Assembly (NCBI GenBank): GCA_015061115.1
Contig: SUXE01000004.1
Coordinates: 1 to 64,000 of the forward strand
Length of the DNA: 64,000 nt
Reading direction: 5' to 3'
Source: Bacteroidales bacterium
GTDB lineage: Bacteria; Bacteroidota; Bacteroidia; Bacteroidales; Paludibacteraceae
Shown: positions 10,557 to 18,830 of the stretch, in pieces
How the letters are laid out: the number at the start of each line of letters is the position of its first letter
How positions within the stretch are numbered: position 1 is the first letter of the stretch
The notes under the pieces: model-generated
Told to the model about the DNA's origin: nothing
Databases searched by the model: none
What the model saw: the letters and a program-made list of their open reading frames with translations, nothing else
Program-made: the position numbers and the translations under genes

Positions 10557-10994
10557 TTATCTTTTCTTTTTGAAAAAGTCTGTCATCAATGTCGTGCATT
10601 CATTTTCAAGCACTCCTGATGTGACGGTTGTCTTGGGATGCAACGCATTTGGAGCAAACCTTTGAAATCCTCGTTTCTCATCCGAACTGCCATATACCAC
10701 CCGTGAGATCTGACTCCATCCTAATGCCCCTGCGCACATCACACATGGCTCAACAGTGACGTAGAGAGTGCAGTCTGTCAGATATTTTCCTCCTAAGTAA
10801 TCGGCAGCCATTGTGATTGCTTGCATCTCCGCATGAGCTGTGACATCATTCAATGTCTCCGTAAGATTATGGGCAGAAGCGATAACCTTGTCGGCACATA
10901 CAATGACAGCTCCAATCGGAACCTCTCCTTCAGACAATGCTTTTCTTGCCTCTTTTAAGGCCATCTGCATATATTTATCGTCGTTGTCTGCCAT
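10557..10994 (-). CDS. tadA: tRNA adenosine(34) deaminase TadA
   Basis: Zinc-dependent deaminase that converts A34 to inosine in the tRNA-Arg(ACG) anticodon. 145 residues, normal length. The cytidine-deaminase fold is clear: substrate loop VPIGAVIV, HAEMQAI with the first zinc ligand and catalytic Glu, and PCVMCAGAL with the other two Cys ligands, followed by the ARG-region equivalent GSSDEKRG and a helical C-terminus. ATG 10994 (MADNDDKYM) is chosen; the frame continues to a TTG at 11003. It lies 5 bp downstream of a small RHH gene and is probably cotranscribed with it. Confidence 0.93.
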   Translation of the reverse strand: MADNDDKYMQMALKEARKALSEGEVPIGAVIVCADKVIASAHNLTETLNDVTAHAEMQAITMAADYLGGKYLTDCTLYVTVEPCVMCAGALGWSQISRVVYGSSDEKRGFQRFAPNALHPKTTVTSGVLENECTTLMTDFFKKKR

Positions 10995-10999
10995 AGAAA

Positions 11000-11191
11000 T
11001 CAATCGAATAGAGTAGGTGATTCTGCATACTGCTTTGCCATTATCTCAGAGAAGACAATGCGTCTGACAAAATCCGATTTCTGAATCTTATGTTTACGGC
11101 AATAACTGGAAAGAGCCTCATACTCCTTCTCATTCAAAGACACAACCACACGTCTTTCCCTTATTAAACTTCTATTTTTTGGAATCGCCAT
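11000..11191 (-). CDS. Small ribbon-helix-helix protein
   Basis: 63 residues. RRVVVSLNEKEYEALSSYC forms the strand and first helix of a ribbon-helix-helix fold, and IQKSDFVRRIVF the second helix, as in MobC-like and Arc-like DNA-binding proteins. ATG 11191 is preceded by GGTGAG at a usable distance; a GTG at 11197 is an alternative. It is the first gene of a pair with tadA and may be a regulator; there is no relaxase or toxin next to it. Confidence 0.75.
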   Translation of the reverse strand: MAIPKNRSLIRERRVVVSLNEKEYEALSSYCRKHKIQKSDFVRRIVFSEIMAKQYAESPTLFD

Positions 11192-11218
11192 ACTCACCGT
11201 TTTTTACAGGTTGTCACA

Positions 11219-11226
11219 CAAAATTA
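11219..11226 (-). promoter_or_regulatory. Candidate -7 promoter box (minus)
   Basis: The minus strand reads TAATTTTG, 28 bp before the RHH-tadA pair. It faces away from a plus-strand box at 11259, so the spacer looks like a divergent promoter region. Confidence 0.45.
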
Positions 11227-11258
11227 TGAATTAAAATGTAAAAATCATCCGATTTGGC

Positions 11259-11266
11259 TAATTTTG
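11259..11266 (+). promoter_or_regulatory. Candidate -7 promoter box (plus)
   Basis: TAATTTTG, 22 bp before the AlbA_2 gene start at 11289. Confidence 0.45.
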
Positions 11267-11288
11267 TATTGATTAAAGAAATTATCCG

Positions 11289-11924
11289 ATGAAAGTGCAA
11301 GATTCCGCAGACTATATACATTCGTTGATTGAGGAGGGTGAACATGTCAACCAAGATTTCAAATTTGAGATTTCAGACGCAAGAAAAATTGCTAAAAGTT
11401 TCTCTGCATTCGCCAACACAGAGGGAGGACGTCTGCTCATCGGAGTAAAAGACAATGGCAAAATATCTGGTGTAAGTTCAGAAGAGGAGGCTTATATGGC
11501 GGAAGCGGCAGCCAATGTCTACTGCACTCCTCATCCCGAATTCGAGATCATTCCGCATAAAGTAGACGGGAAGACGGTACTCGAAGTGGTTATTCCAGAG
11601 TCGGACGACAAACCGATCTTCGCCATCGATGAGGAAAACAGGAAATGGGCCTATGTTAGAATCGCGGACGAAAATATCCAGGCTACAGCAATACATCTTG
11701 AAATGTGGAAACAAGGTGGAATGCAATATGGTGTTACAATAGAATTCACGGATATAGAAAAAGACCTTCTTAAAGACATCGAAAACAATCTTTTCTCTAT
11801 CAATAAATTTGCAAAAGCACACAACATTGACAGACGTGATGTGCAGAGACTTATAGCAAAACTAGTGAGATTTGGAGTGCTAGACTACACTTTCGTCGAC
11901 AGAAAATTCAAATTGTCTTTGTAG
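11289..11924 (+). CDS. AlbA_2 (Schlafen-type) domain protein
   Basis: 211-residue cytosolic protein. The N-terminal ~130 residues are an AlbA_2/divergent AAA_4 domain with the diagnostic ANTEGGRLLIGVKDNGKI segment (about residues 44-61). The C-terminus (from about residue 155) looks like a small winged-helix (INKFAKAHNIDRRDVQRLIAK). Proteins with this layout are putative transcriptional regulators in Bacteroidetes; the target is unknown. It sits alone, divergent from the RHH-tadA pair. Confidence 0.85.
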   Translation: MKVQDSADYIHSLIEEGEHVNQDFKFEISDARKIAKSFSAFANTEGGRLLIGVKDNGKISGVSSEEEAYMAEAAANVYCTPHPEFEIIPHKVDGKTVLEVVIPESDDKPIFAIDEENRKWAYVRIADENIQATAIHLEMWKQGGMQYGVTIEFTDIEKDLLKDIENNLFSINKFAKAHNIDRRDVQRLIAKLVRFGVLDYTFVDRKFKLSL

Positions 11925-11962
11925 TTTTAAGCCAAAGTAACTAGAAAATCGGAATTTTATGT

Positions 11963-11970
11963 TATATTTG
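11963..11970 (+). promoter_or_regulatory. Candidate -7 promoter box
   Basis: TATATTTG fits TAnnTTTG and lies 72 bp before the GT2 gene. The leader contains GTACGTAG and TTTCGTACAT segments and an internal AAAAGGAGG tract that is too far from the ATG to be its ribosome binding site. Confidence 0.5.
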
Positions 11971-12042
11971 CGTCTTGCAAAAAGTACGTAGCTCAAAAAA
12001 GGAGGTAATATTAACTGCTTTCGTACATTGCAGTGATTAGAA

Positions 12043-12852
12043 ATGAAAATTACAGCATCGATTGTAACCTACATAACTGAACACGAAGAATTGCAGAAGT
12101 GCATAGATTCAATGTTGGCTGACGGCATTGATCATGTGTACGTTTCTGACAATTCGCCATCTGACGATCTACGTTCGTTCTGCGAAAAGCTTTCAAAAGT
12201 GGAATACTTCTTCAACGGCAAGAATCTTGGCTACGGAGGAGGTCACAATGTGGCTATCAAAAAAGCTATTGCTGAAGGTTCAGACTATCATCTCGTAATC
12301 AATGCCGACGTATATTTTAATACGGGTGTGATTCCTGCCATCACAAAATATATGTCGGAGAATGAAGACGTGGCTATGGTGCAGCCAAACGTACTTTATC
12401 CCAACGGTGAGCAGCAGTACACTGTGCGTATGCTCCCAACCCCTGCAAATCTGATATTCCGTCGCTTCCTTCCTGATAGTTGGGGAGAGAAGATGAACTA
12501 TAAATACTTATTGAAATTCAACGACCACAAGAACGAGATGAACATCCCTTACCATCACGGATGTTTCATGTTCTTCCGTGTGAAATGTTTTGACACCGTA
12601 GGACTGTTTGACGAAAGATTCTTCCTCTATCCTGAAGACATCGACATCACACGTCGCATGCACAAACATTTCCGTACAATGTTCTGGCCAGGCGCTGTGG
12701 TGACTCACAAGCATTGCGCAGCGTCATACAAAAGCAACAGAATGCTTCTGATCCACATGAAAAATATGATCAAGTATTTTAACAAGTGGGGCTGGATCTT
12801 CGATGAAGAGAGAAAAAAATGGAATACTGAAATACTTGAAAAATATTCTTGA
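12043..12852 (+). CDS. Family 2 glycosyltransferase (rhamnosyltransferase-like)
   Basis: 269-residue GT-A fold transferase, probably adding a sugar to a cell-surface polysaccharide. It opens with ASIVTYITEHEELQKCI, has the nucleotide-binding NLGYGGGHNVAI segment (about residues 66-77), a DXD-like NADVYF near residue 88, and the acceptor-site region FFLYPEDIDITRRMH. A final amphipathic stretch may touch the membrane. It stands alone and ends at a bidirectional terminator. Confidence 0.9.
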   Translation: MKITASIVTYITEHEELQKCIDSMLADGIDHVYVSDNSPSDDLRSFCEKLSKVEYFFNGKNLGYGGGHNVAIKKAIAEGSDYHLVINADVYFNTGVIPAITKYMSENEDVAMVQPNVLYPNGEQQYTVRMLPTPANLIFRRFLPDSWGEKMNYKYLLKFNDHKNEMNIPYHHGCFMFFRVKCFDTVGLFDERFFLYPEDIDITRRMHKHFRTMFWPGAVVTHKHCAASYKSNRMLLIHMKNMIKYFNKWGWIFDEERKKWNTEILEKYS

Positions 12853-12869
12853 AACAAATAAAAATGAAA

Positions 12870-12898
12870 AAAGACGTGAGTAATCACGTCTTTTTTTA
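12870..12898. terminator. Bidirectional terminator
   Basis: AAAGACGTGA (12870-12879) pairs with TCACGTCTTT (12884-12893) around GTAA, with T on the right and A on the left. It lies between convergent genes ending at 12852 and 12923. Confidence 0.8.
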
Positions 12899-12922
12899 TA
12901 TGTCATTTGACCTTGTCTTATT

Positions 12923-13717
12923 TCAGAAAGTCAGATTCACACCTATTCCATTGCCGGTCACACCAAATTTCAATTCAGAGACATTCTGTCTTTTTGAATT
13001 ATAGTCGAAATTATAATCCATCAAAACATTCTTAAATCCTCTTTTCCCTGTCACAAATCTTACCATTCCTATGGAGAACAATACTGATCCAGAACATAAT
13101 GCCGTCAATGCGACGTGTCTGGCAGCATAGGAATTATTAATGTCAGCTCCAATAGCGATAGGTCCTGATGCAACGACCAATCCGATTCCTGCAATCCACA
13201 TGGCACGTCCTGTACGGTAGCAACGTACATTTTCACGGAACTCATCATAGTTATGCCCCAGCAATTCATACGCCTCACGTTCTGAAATATATTCAGTGCC
13301 GAAAACAAGTAAGGATGGAGACTCCTTACGATATCTCAACGGATATTTGGCCGGATTAACACGACGAGAGACAGTGATTTCAGTGTCGTTTCTATCTGAA
13401 TTGACATTGCTATTTCTCTCCACAACCAACGGGCCTGCCTGCAGCAACATATGTTTTTCATGCACTGGGACTACTTCTTCTGAATGGTTGAACGTTTCCA
13501 CTACACCATTTTGAAATTTGATTGACTCCACCTCAGCCTCATCAAGCAAAAACAATGGACCATCAGGATTATTGAGCTTCTTATATTTGACCTTACCTAA
13601 TCCTACCTCCATCACTTTCGCAGCCTCAACCCTGCCATTACGAAACATGATTGTATCCTGTGCTGATGCGAACGCACATGTCATCAAGGCAATCAAAACC
13701 GACAAATATTTTTTCAT
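12923..13717 (-). CDS. Exported protein with N-terminal beta domain, function unknown
   Basis: 264 residues with a signal peptide (MKKYLSVLIALMTCAFASAQ). Residues ~20-80 (DTIMFRNGRVEAAKVMEVGL) form a small beta domain found at the N-terminus of many Bacteroidales exported proteins. A hydrophobic hairpin near residues 165-215 suggests one or two transmembrane helices, and the C-terminus is beta-rich. Envelope location is inferred; no function recognised. Confidence 0.78.
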   Translation of the reverse strand: MKKYLSVLIALMTCAFASAQDTIMFRNGRVEAAKVMEVGLGKVKYKKLNNPDGPLFLLDEAEVESIKFQNGVVETFNHSEEVVPVHEKHMLLQAGPLVVERNSNVNSDRNDTEITVSRRVNPAKYPLRYRKESPSLLVFGTEYISEREAYELLGHNYDEFRENVRCYRTGRAMWIAGIGLVVASGPIAIGADINNSYAARHVALTALCSGSVLFSIGMVRFVTGKRGFKNVLMDYNFDYNSKRQNVSELKFGVTGNGIGVNLTF

Positions 13718-13793
13718 ATCGTATATTTTAAATTTTTCACAAACAGTTTGCTCTCCTCGCAGACTCGCAAACCAATATTATACATATTTGTCG

Positions 13794-13801
13794 CAAAGAT
13801 A
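13794..13801 (-). promoter_or_regulatory. Candidate -7 promoter box (minus)
   Basis: The minus strand reads TATCTTTG, 76 bp before the exported-protein gene that starts at 13717. Confidence 0.55.
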
Positions 13802-13886
13802 CAAAAAAGAATACTGAAGATTCCGTAAAAAGAATCCACATGCCGTTTTAATCCAGAAAATTATTGTTTTTTCACATTTGTCCCCA

Positions 13887-15473
13887 CTATTTTCTTATAG
13901 GACGGACACTGCATCCATGAATTCTTATATCGAAATTATATACAGTTTTATCACTGCATCCTAGTGAATAATCGCCAACAGTACCATTTTTTTTATGTCC
14001 ATTAAACATAAAGACATAACAACTAGGCTTTCCCCCCGGATTAGTCGATGCAGTTGTCGCTGTCATATACACTCCATTACAGCCATCGTTGCTTGCGGGA
14101 CTTTCAGGAGTGCCCCGTTTCTCAGAATGAATGCCACCTGCGGCTGGAAACCAAATCTTCTTATTAGAATATGAGTCTTTTCCATAGACATAGCAGCCAT
14201 TGGTTTTGACGTGAGGTATAACCACATTATCTGCCCACTCTACCCAGTTAGTAAATTTTGCCCCTTGCACTTTTGTGATTTCCATCTGATCCATAAGTTC
14301 CTTAATTTGATTCCTAGTAGGAATAACCCAATCATCACCCCAAAGGCATGTCGCTGGATCACCATAAGTATCTCCCATGTATTCCCTAGGCGTTATTCCT
14401 TGAATACTGCCTGAAAAACCATTTCCAAAAACAGCCTTCAACTCTCCATTTGTCTTTCTATACAACATGCTTAAATTCGGATCTTCCCATGCAAACTCGA
14501 AATGCTCCTCTGTCATACCCCATGGCAAATATTTTCCAAAGCTTGCTTCTCCCGGTTGGTCCGACGTTGCTCCGATATTCATTGTCGCCCACTTGACACT
14601 CAATCCCAACTGGATGGCGGTGTGGGTAGGTTTGTTAGGCAACGACATTTTCACAACCTCATTGTTCTTCGTCTCAATTGTCCCATTACACTTCATATAG
14701 TAGTGGTATTCGTCTCCATTTGTCGTTTTATCCTTGCCATTTGGAGCAAACTCATCATAGGCATAGAAATAAAACTTCAGAGTGGTGCCACTACTAATTG
14801 TTTTTCCTGCTGGAACGACTACATAAATATCAAGATCATCTCCTGCATCCGCAAACACATATTTTGGATTAGAGCCCAATGTTATACTGTACAAATCATT
14901 CTGATCCAACCCTTTTATCATTAGTTTAGAGCCTTCAAGAAGCATTCCCGGCGACTGTGTTTGGATGTGTAATAGACTATATCCAGCATCAGGATATAAA
15001 TCTATTATTGGACTAGACGTCAAATTTTTTCCTTTCATATCCGCAGTAAGATATTCCCTGCAAACATTGTTTTTCTTTTGCGTTTGACTGATTGTCTTAT
15101 TATGGCCATCTTCTATCTCGCCAAACGACAGGATTGAGCCAGCAAGCAAAGACGTACTGTTCGGAATAATACCATAATGATAAAATTCTCCAACGTCTCC
15201 ATCTGATTTACGATAAAGGAAAAAATAATTTTGTCCACCTGTTGTCAGAGTGATCACATCTCCCTTCTCCCACTTTACGGCTATTTCAGAATCTCTGTCC
15301 TCGTATGTAGCACGAGTGTCAGAGACGTTAGGAGCGGATACAAAAATAGTATAACATGGCTCACTATCACAACATGACTCACTATCATTTAGTATAATAG
15401 TATTCCCATCTTCACAAGAAGCGAAGAAAAAAATAGCTATAATTATATGCAGTGTATATATAAGATTCCTCAT
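13887..15473 (-). CDS. Fimbrillin-like lipoprotein with Fibrobacter-type C-terminal domain
   Basis: 528 residues; last gene of the fimbrial operon. The lipobox is FFASC near residue 20. Residues ~40-270 resemble a fimbrillin/Mfa-like fold (FVSAPNVSDTRATYEDRD, then VKWEKGDVITL). The C-terminal ~230 residues carry the LGLSVKWATMNIGA opening and late CSVRPIRK ending of the Fibrobacter succinogenes major paralogous domain, usually surface-exposed. The gene starts 11 bp after the previous stop. A tip or adhesin subunit is the likely role by position. Confidence 0.8.
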   Translation of the reverse strand: MRNLIYTLHIIIAIFFFASCEDGNTIILNDSESCCDSEPCYTIFVSAPNVSDTRATYEDRDSEIAVKWEKGDVITLTTGGQNYFFLYRKSDGDVGEFYHYGIIPNSTSLLAGSILSFGEIEDGHNKTISQTQKKNNVCREYLTADMKGKNLTSSPIIDLYPDAGYSLLHIQTQSPGMLLEGSKLMIKGLDQNDLYSITLGSNPKYVFADAGDDLDIYVVVPAGKTISSGTTLKFYFYAYDEFAPNGKDKTTNGDEYHYYMKCNGTIETKNNEVVKMSLPNKPTHTAIQLGLSVKWATMNIGATSDQPGEASFGKYLPWGMTEEHFEFAWEDPNLSMLYRKTNGELKAVFGNGFSGSIQGITPREYMGDTYGDPATCLWGDDWVIPTRNQIKELMDQMEITKVQGAKFTNWVEWADNVVIPHVKTNGCYVYGKDSYSNKKIWFPAAGGIHSEKRGTPESPASNDGCNGVYMTATTASTNPGGKPSCYVFMFNGHKKNGTVGDYSLGCSDKTVYNFDIRIHGCSVRPIRK

Positions 15474-15484
15474 AACTGTCTTTT

Positions 15485-17383
15485 TTACTTTTGTGTCTCA
15501 CTCCAGCTGATTTCATTCTGCTTTCTCACACACCTCACTTTCAAATCATCCTCATCTGTGTAATTAGGCATCACATTGAATTCCAACTCATAACTGTGGT
15601 TACGCTCGATTTGGGTGATATCAGTATTAATATCCTTGATGATATATTTGGCATAAAGAGTCCAATCATAATTGCCAAGACGTTGATTTAATTGAGGCTC
15701 TGAACGTTGCTTTGATAATTTATTGTCATCACTTACCGTTAACAAACAATATCTATAACTATAGATAATAAATCCCACACGTTCCCAATAATCATTAGTT
15801 TGAGTATGCGATTTTAATAGATTCATCGTATACTTGGACTCTTCTGCATCAGGATTGTCAAGCTTAAAATGAACATATTGAATTGAAGATTTACTTGATG
15901 TCGGATCTCCATTTATATCCTCATATGGTATATTTCCAAATATTGCAGACAATGCGTTCCAATCTGGTGCAGATTGTTGCTTAAAATAAACTGATCCATT
16001 ATCAACATGAGCGTCTGTTTCAACATCTATTTGAAAATGGCGAAGCATACACACTTTTTCTCCTGACAATTTTGCATCTGGAGCTTTCTCCAATTTCCAA
16101 AACACTTGATCATTAAAAGGTATTTTATCTTTTGTATCCTGCTCTTCTGACGCACAAATTTTTCCATTTTTATATGCTATTGAATTATGCTTAGTGTTAT
16201 TCCAAATCACATATGCATTCTCAGGATCAATAACTGTCGTGTTTGTTCCCAAACTCTTGCCTCTATCCACTTTAAGATTATATTTTAATCCGTTATTTCC
16301 TAAGTTTACTGCAAACACATACATTGAAACGGTAAGACTTTCGCCATTTTCTATTTTATTATGGTCATGATCGCTCGCTGTTTTATTGTTTACCTTGCAA
16401 TCAAGCATTTGAAGAATATCGAAAGGAGCTTCAGCGCTATACGTTTCATTTCCGTCGTAGAGATACTTCGTGCTTCTTGCAAATATATTACTAGTTGTTT
16501 TAAACTCGTCTATATACACATTGTTGTTTTGGGGTTTTCCTGTTTTATAATCTATGTATTGTCCCGTAAGATTTCTGAATGTGATTTTCACACGTGCACA
16601 CACTCGTTTCAGTTGGACATTGAACTGTGTGTTTCCCTTCACCACCGTCGCAGTAACACTCCTGTTTTCAGGCATACCAACTGATGTCACATCGTTTGTC
16701 TCATTGTTACTATTTTTTACATAATATTTAACCCCTGGAGTGAAATTTATATTATACTCTGGAATGTCCTTCATATTGATGGAACTAGAATAAGAGTTCC
16801 AAATATTGTTGCTATTAGCAATGCTTATCGTAGACTTTATACAATACGTATATAAATTCAAACTTGTGCTATTCACATGGTTGTTCCTGAAATCACGATT
16901 ACCGTCGTTATTTACAATATTATCGTAGTGCTCCTTACAAATATTTCCAAAAGCATATACCTTATATTGTTTTTTTTGAGCAACATCCTCACTAGGTATT
17001 TCTATATCAGAAAATACAACATTATATTCTTTCACTCCAGATGCATTGTCGAACTCTTTGCAATGGATTCCATAAACTCTTTCATTATGATCTACCAACA
17101 ACACCACAATATTCTTGAATCTTCCACCATTCTCTGGTTGGGCATAGTCGATATTGGCATTATCTTTATCATTTACCGCACGCGTTTCTGCATCAAAATC
17201 CGCACTCACATCCGGAGCCGATATTCCAATTGTGAATGTGGTCTTGACAGTTTCTCCACTATAGGATAGTTCATCTGCGTCTTCATAATCAAGTTCGTAA
17301 ATAGCACTATCCCCACATGAAGAAATAACGAATCCCAACAGTATGGATTTCAATAGAGCATATATATATTTAAGTTTTTTCAT
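15485..17383 (-). CDS. Large fimbrial accessory/tip lipoprotein
   Basis: 632 residues. The signal peptide ends in a lipobox VISSC, then a mature N-terminus with ETRAV, the Arg-x cleavage-like site common in fimbrillins. Beta-rich throughout; by size and position it resembles minor Mfa/Fim tip subunits. ATG 17383 is chosen because AGGAGG lies just upstream, and this ATG overlaps the previous stop as ATGA (17380-17383), which predicts translational coupling. The open frame extends 11 codons further. Confidence 0.82.
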   Translation of the reverse strand: MKKLKYIYALLKSILLGFVISSCGDSAIYELDYEDADELSYSGETVKTTFTIGISAPDVSADFDAETRAVNDKDNANIDYAQPENGGRFKNIVVLLVDHNERVYGIHCKEFDNASGVKEYNVVFSDIEIPSEDVAQKKQYKVYAFGNICKEHYDNIVNNDGNRDFRNNHVNSTSLNLYTYCIKSTISIANSNNIWNSYSSSINMKDIPEYNINFTPGVKYYVKNSNNETNDVTSVGMPENRSVTATVVKGNTQFNVQLKRVCARVKITFRNLTGQYIDYKTGKPQNNNVYIDEFKTTSNIFARSTKYLYDGNETYSAEAPFDILQMLDCKVNNKTASDHDHNKIENGESLTVSMYVFAVNLGNNGLKYNLKVDRGKSLGTNTTVIDPENAYVIWNNTKHNSIAYKNGKICASEEQDTKDKIPFNDQVFWKLEKAPDAKLSGEKVCMLRHFQIDVETDAHVDNGSVYFKQQSAPDWNALSAIFGNIPYEDINGDPTSSKSSIQYVHFKLDNPDAEESKYTMNLLKSHTQTNDYWERVGFIIYSYRYCLLTVSDDNKLSKQRSEPQLNQRLGNYDWTLYAKYIIKDINTDITQIERNHSYELEFNVMPNYTDEDDLKVRCVRKQNEISWSETQK

Positions 17384-18759
17384 CTCAAATCCTCCTCGTA
17401 TATGTGATGAGTCCAATCCTCTATAGTGATATTTGCAGTGGCCTGATACTCATACATGCCTATGGTATAACTATATTTCGTTCCTGCTTCCCACTTCTTT
17501 ACTTTACCATTTGCAGTCAAATCAACAATGGCTATCGATCTGTTGTTTTCTCCTGGATCAGTATCTCCAAAATAAAATTCAATTTCTGCAAAAGTCTGAT
17601 GCTTAAGCTCGACATCTTTAATTTCTTTAACATTGTCGTCATTATGACCCCAGTCCTGACGTTTGACAGAGAATTTTATATTGAAATTTACACCTGCCCT
17701 ATCCAATTCCTGAGGTATAAAAAGCAATTGTTCATAATTCTCAAACTCATACGATTCTGTTTCCTCCTTTGTTCCATCTATTACTGCCGCACCAAGAGAT
17801 TCTGAATTTGTGTTATACTCACTTTTAAGAATGACATAGAAATTTTTATACTTGTTAGACCAACTATACAAATAATTGTTATTACTATTATCTATATACA
17901 AATCTTTAGGAGATATCTCCATATTACTGCCTTTGTCCTTAAACACGAAATCATTATTGTTTTCCGTCATGGTTCCATTATTATATGTTAAGTTGACATT
18001 AACATTATCTCCGCTTTTAATCTTAGGAGACTCATTCCATATAGGAGTCCAAACAATATTCTGATTCACAACACAACTGCCTTCCTTAGAATATCCGTTT
18101 ATTGTAAACTTCGTTATATTCAGTTTTTTACCTTTTTTTGATTTTATCTTAAAACCAACGCATGCCAACAAATGTTTCATATTTAATGGCACTGGTTCAT
18201 CATTACCGAGTGTGGTTGAATATTCTCTTGTGACTTCTGGCGACACAAGGAGATCGCTATTATTTCGTGGGTCTGTTGCAGACCTGTAATTATTCAAAGT
18301 TAAAACTGTCGAACCCGATGAAATGGCTGAATGTTGAAATCCATTTGTACATGATTCACCAGCAGATGTGTTAAATGTATTAGGATAAAATGCTCTGAAT
18401 TTATAATTATATTCATTCTCCCAATTCGCAGTAGGAGAATAATCCCATATTTGTCCGTTTGTTGTATATCCGTTATTTGTAAGAGTCAGGACATCCTCTT
18501 GAAAAACTCTGTTCCATCCAGTACCATTGTTTTTCATCGACAACACATATAGATTGTCAAGATCAACTATTTCTTCAATGACTGCTCTTGTTGTAGGTTT
18601 CTGGAATCCATCCTGAAATGCATCGAAACCTATTTTGCATCCATTTCCGGAAGACGATTCTTTGTACTCCTCATCCTCATCTTTGCACGACGCAAACAAT
18701 GCGGACAAGAGTATTGCCAGCACACATTTGATTAATATGTTATATTGTCGTACGTTCAT
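17380..18759 (-). CDS. Fimbrillin-family (Mfa-like) lipoprotein
   Basis: 459 residues with a lipobox LFASC and acidic DEDEEY just after it. KPTTRAVIEE (about residue 55) is the usual fimbrillin maturation region for Arg-gingipain-like processing. The Mfa_like domain follows (YKFRAFYPNTF, MKHLLACVGFKIKSK) and the C-terminal NITIEDWTHH matches the final strand of other subunits here. ATG 18759 puts the signal peptide first; a longer frame reaches 18801 but runs into a hairpin. Probable accessory shaft or tip protein. Confidence 0.85.
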   Translation of the reverse strand: MNVRQYNILIKCVLAILLSALFASCKDEDEEYKESSSGNGCKIGFDAFQDGFQKPTTRAVIEEIVDLDNLYVLSMKNNGTGWNRVFQEDVLTLTNNGYTTNGQIWDYSPTANWENEYNYKFRAFYPNTFNTSAGESCTNGFQHSAISSGSTVLTLNNYRSATDPRNNSDLLVSPEVTREYSTTLGNDEPVPLNMKHLLACVGFKIKSKKGKKLNITKFTINGYSKEGSCVVNQNIVWTPIWNESPKIKSGDNVNVNLTYNNGTMTENNNDFVFKDKGSNMEISPKDLYIDNSNNNYLYSWSNKYKNFYVILKSEYNTNSESLGAAVIDGTKEETESYEFENYEQLLFIPQELDRAGVNFNIKFSVKRQDWGHNDDNVKEIKDVELKHQTFAEIEFYFGDTDPGENNRSIAIVDLTANGKVKKWEAGTKYSYTIGMYEYQATANITIEDWTHHIYEEDLR

Positions 18760-18776
18760 TTTGGCTTTTGCCCTTT

Positions 18777-18815
18777 CAAAAAAAATATCCAGCAGAGGCA
18801 CTTTCGCACCTCTGC
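18777..18815 (-). terminator. Internal hairpin after the main fimbrillin gene
   Basis: GCAGAGGCAC (18792-18801) and GCACCTCTGC (18806-18815) form a 10-bp stem with two G-U pairs and a TTTC/GAAA loop. On the minus strand it is followed after 6 nt by a run of eight T. It lies 16 bp past the fimbrillin stop and 18 bp before the next start, so it could partly terminate the operon and favour the main subunit. Confidence 0.65.
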
Positions 18816-18830
18816 CGAATAAAAATTCAT

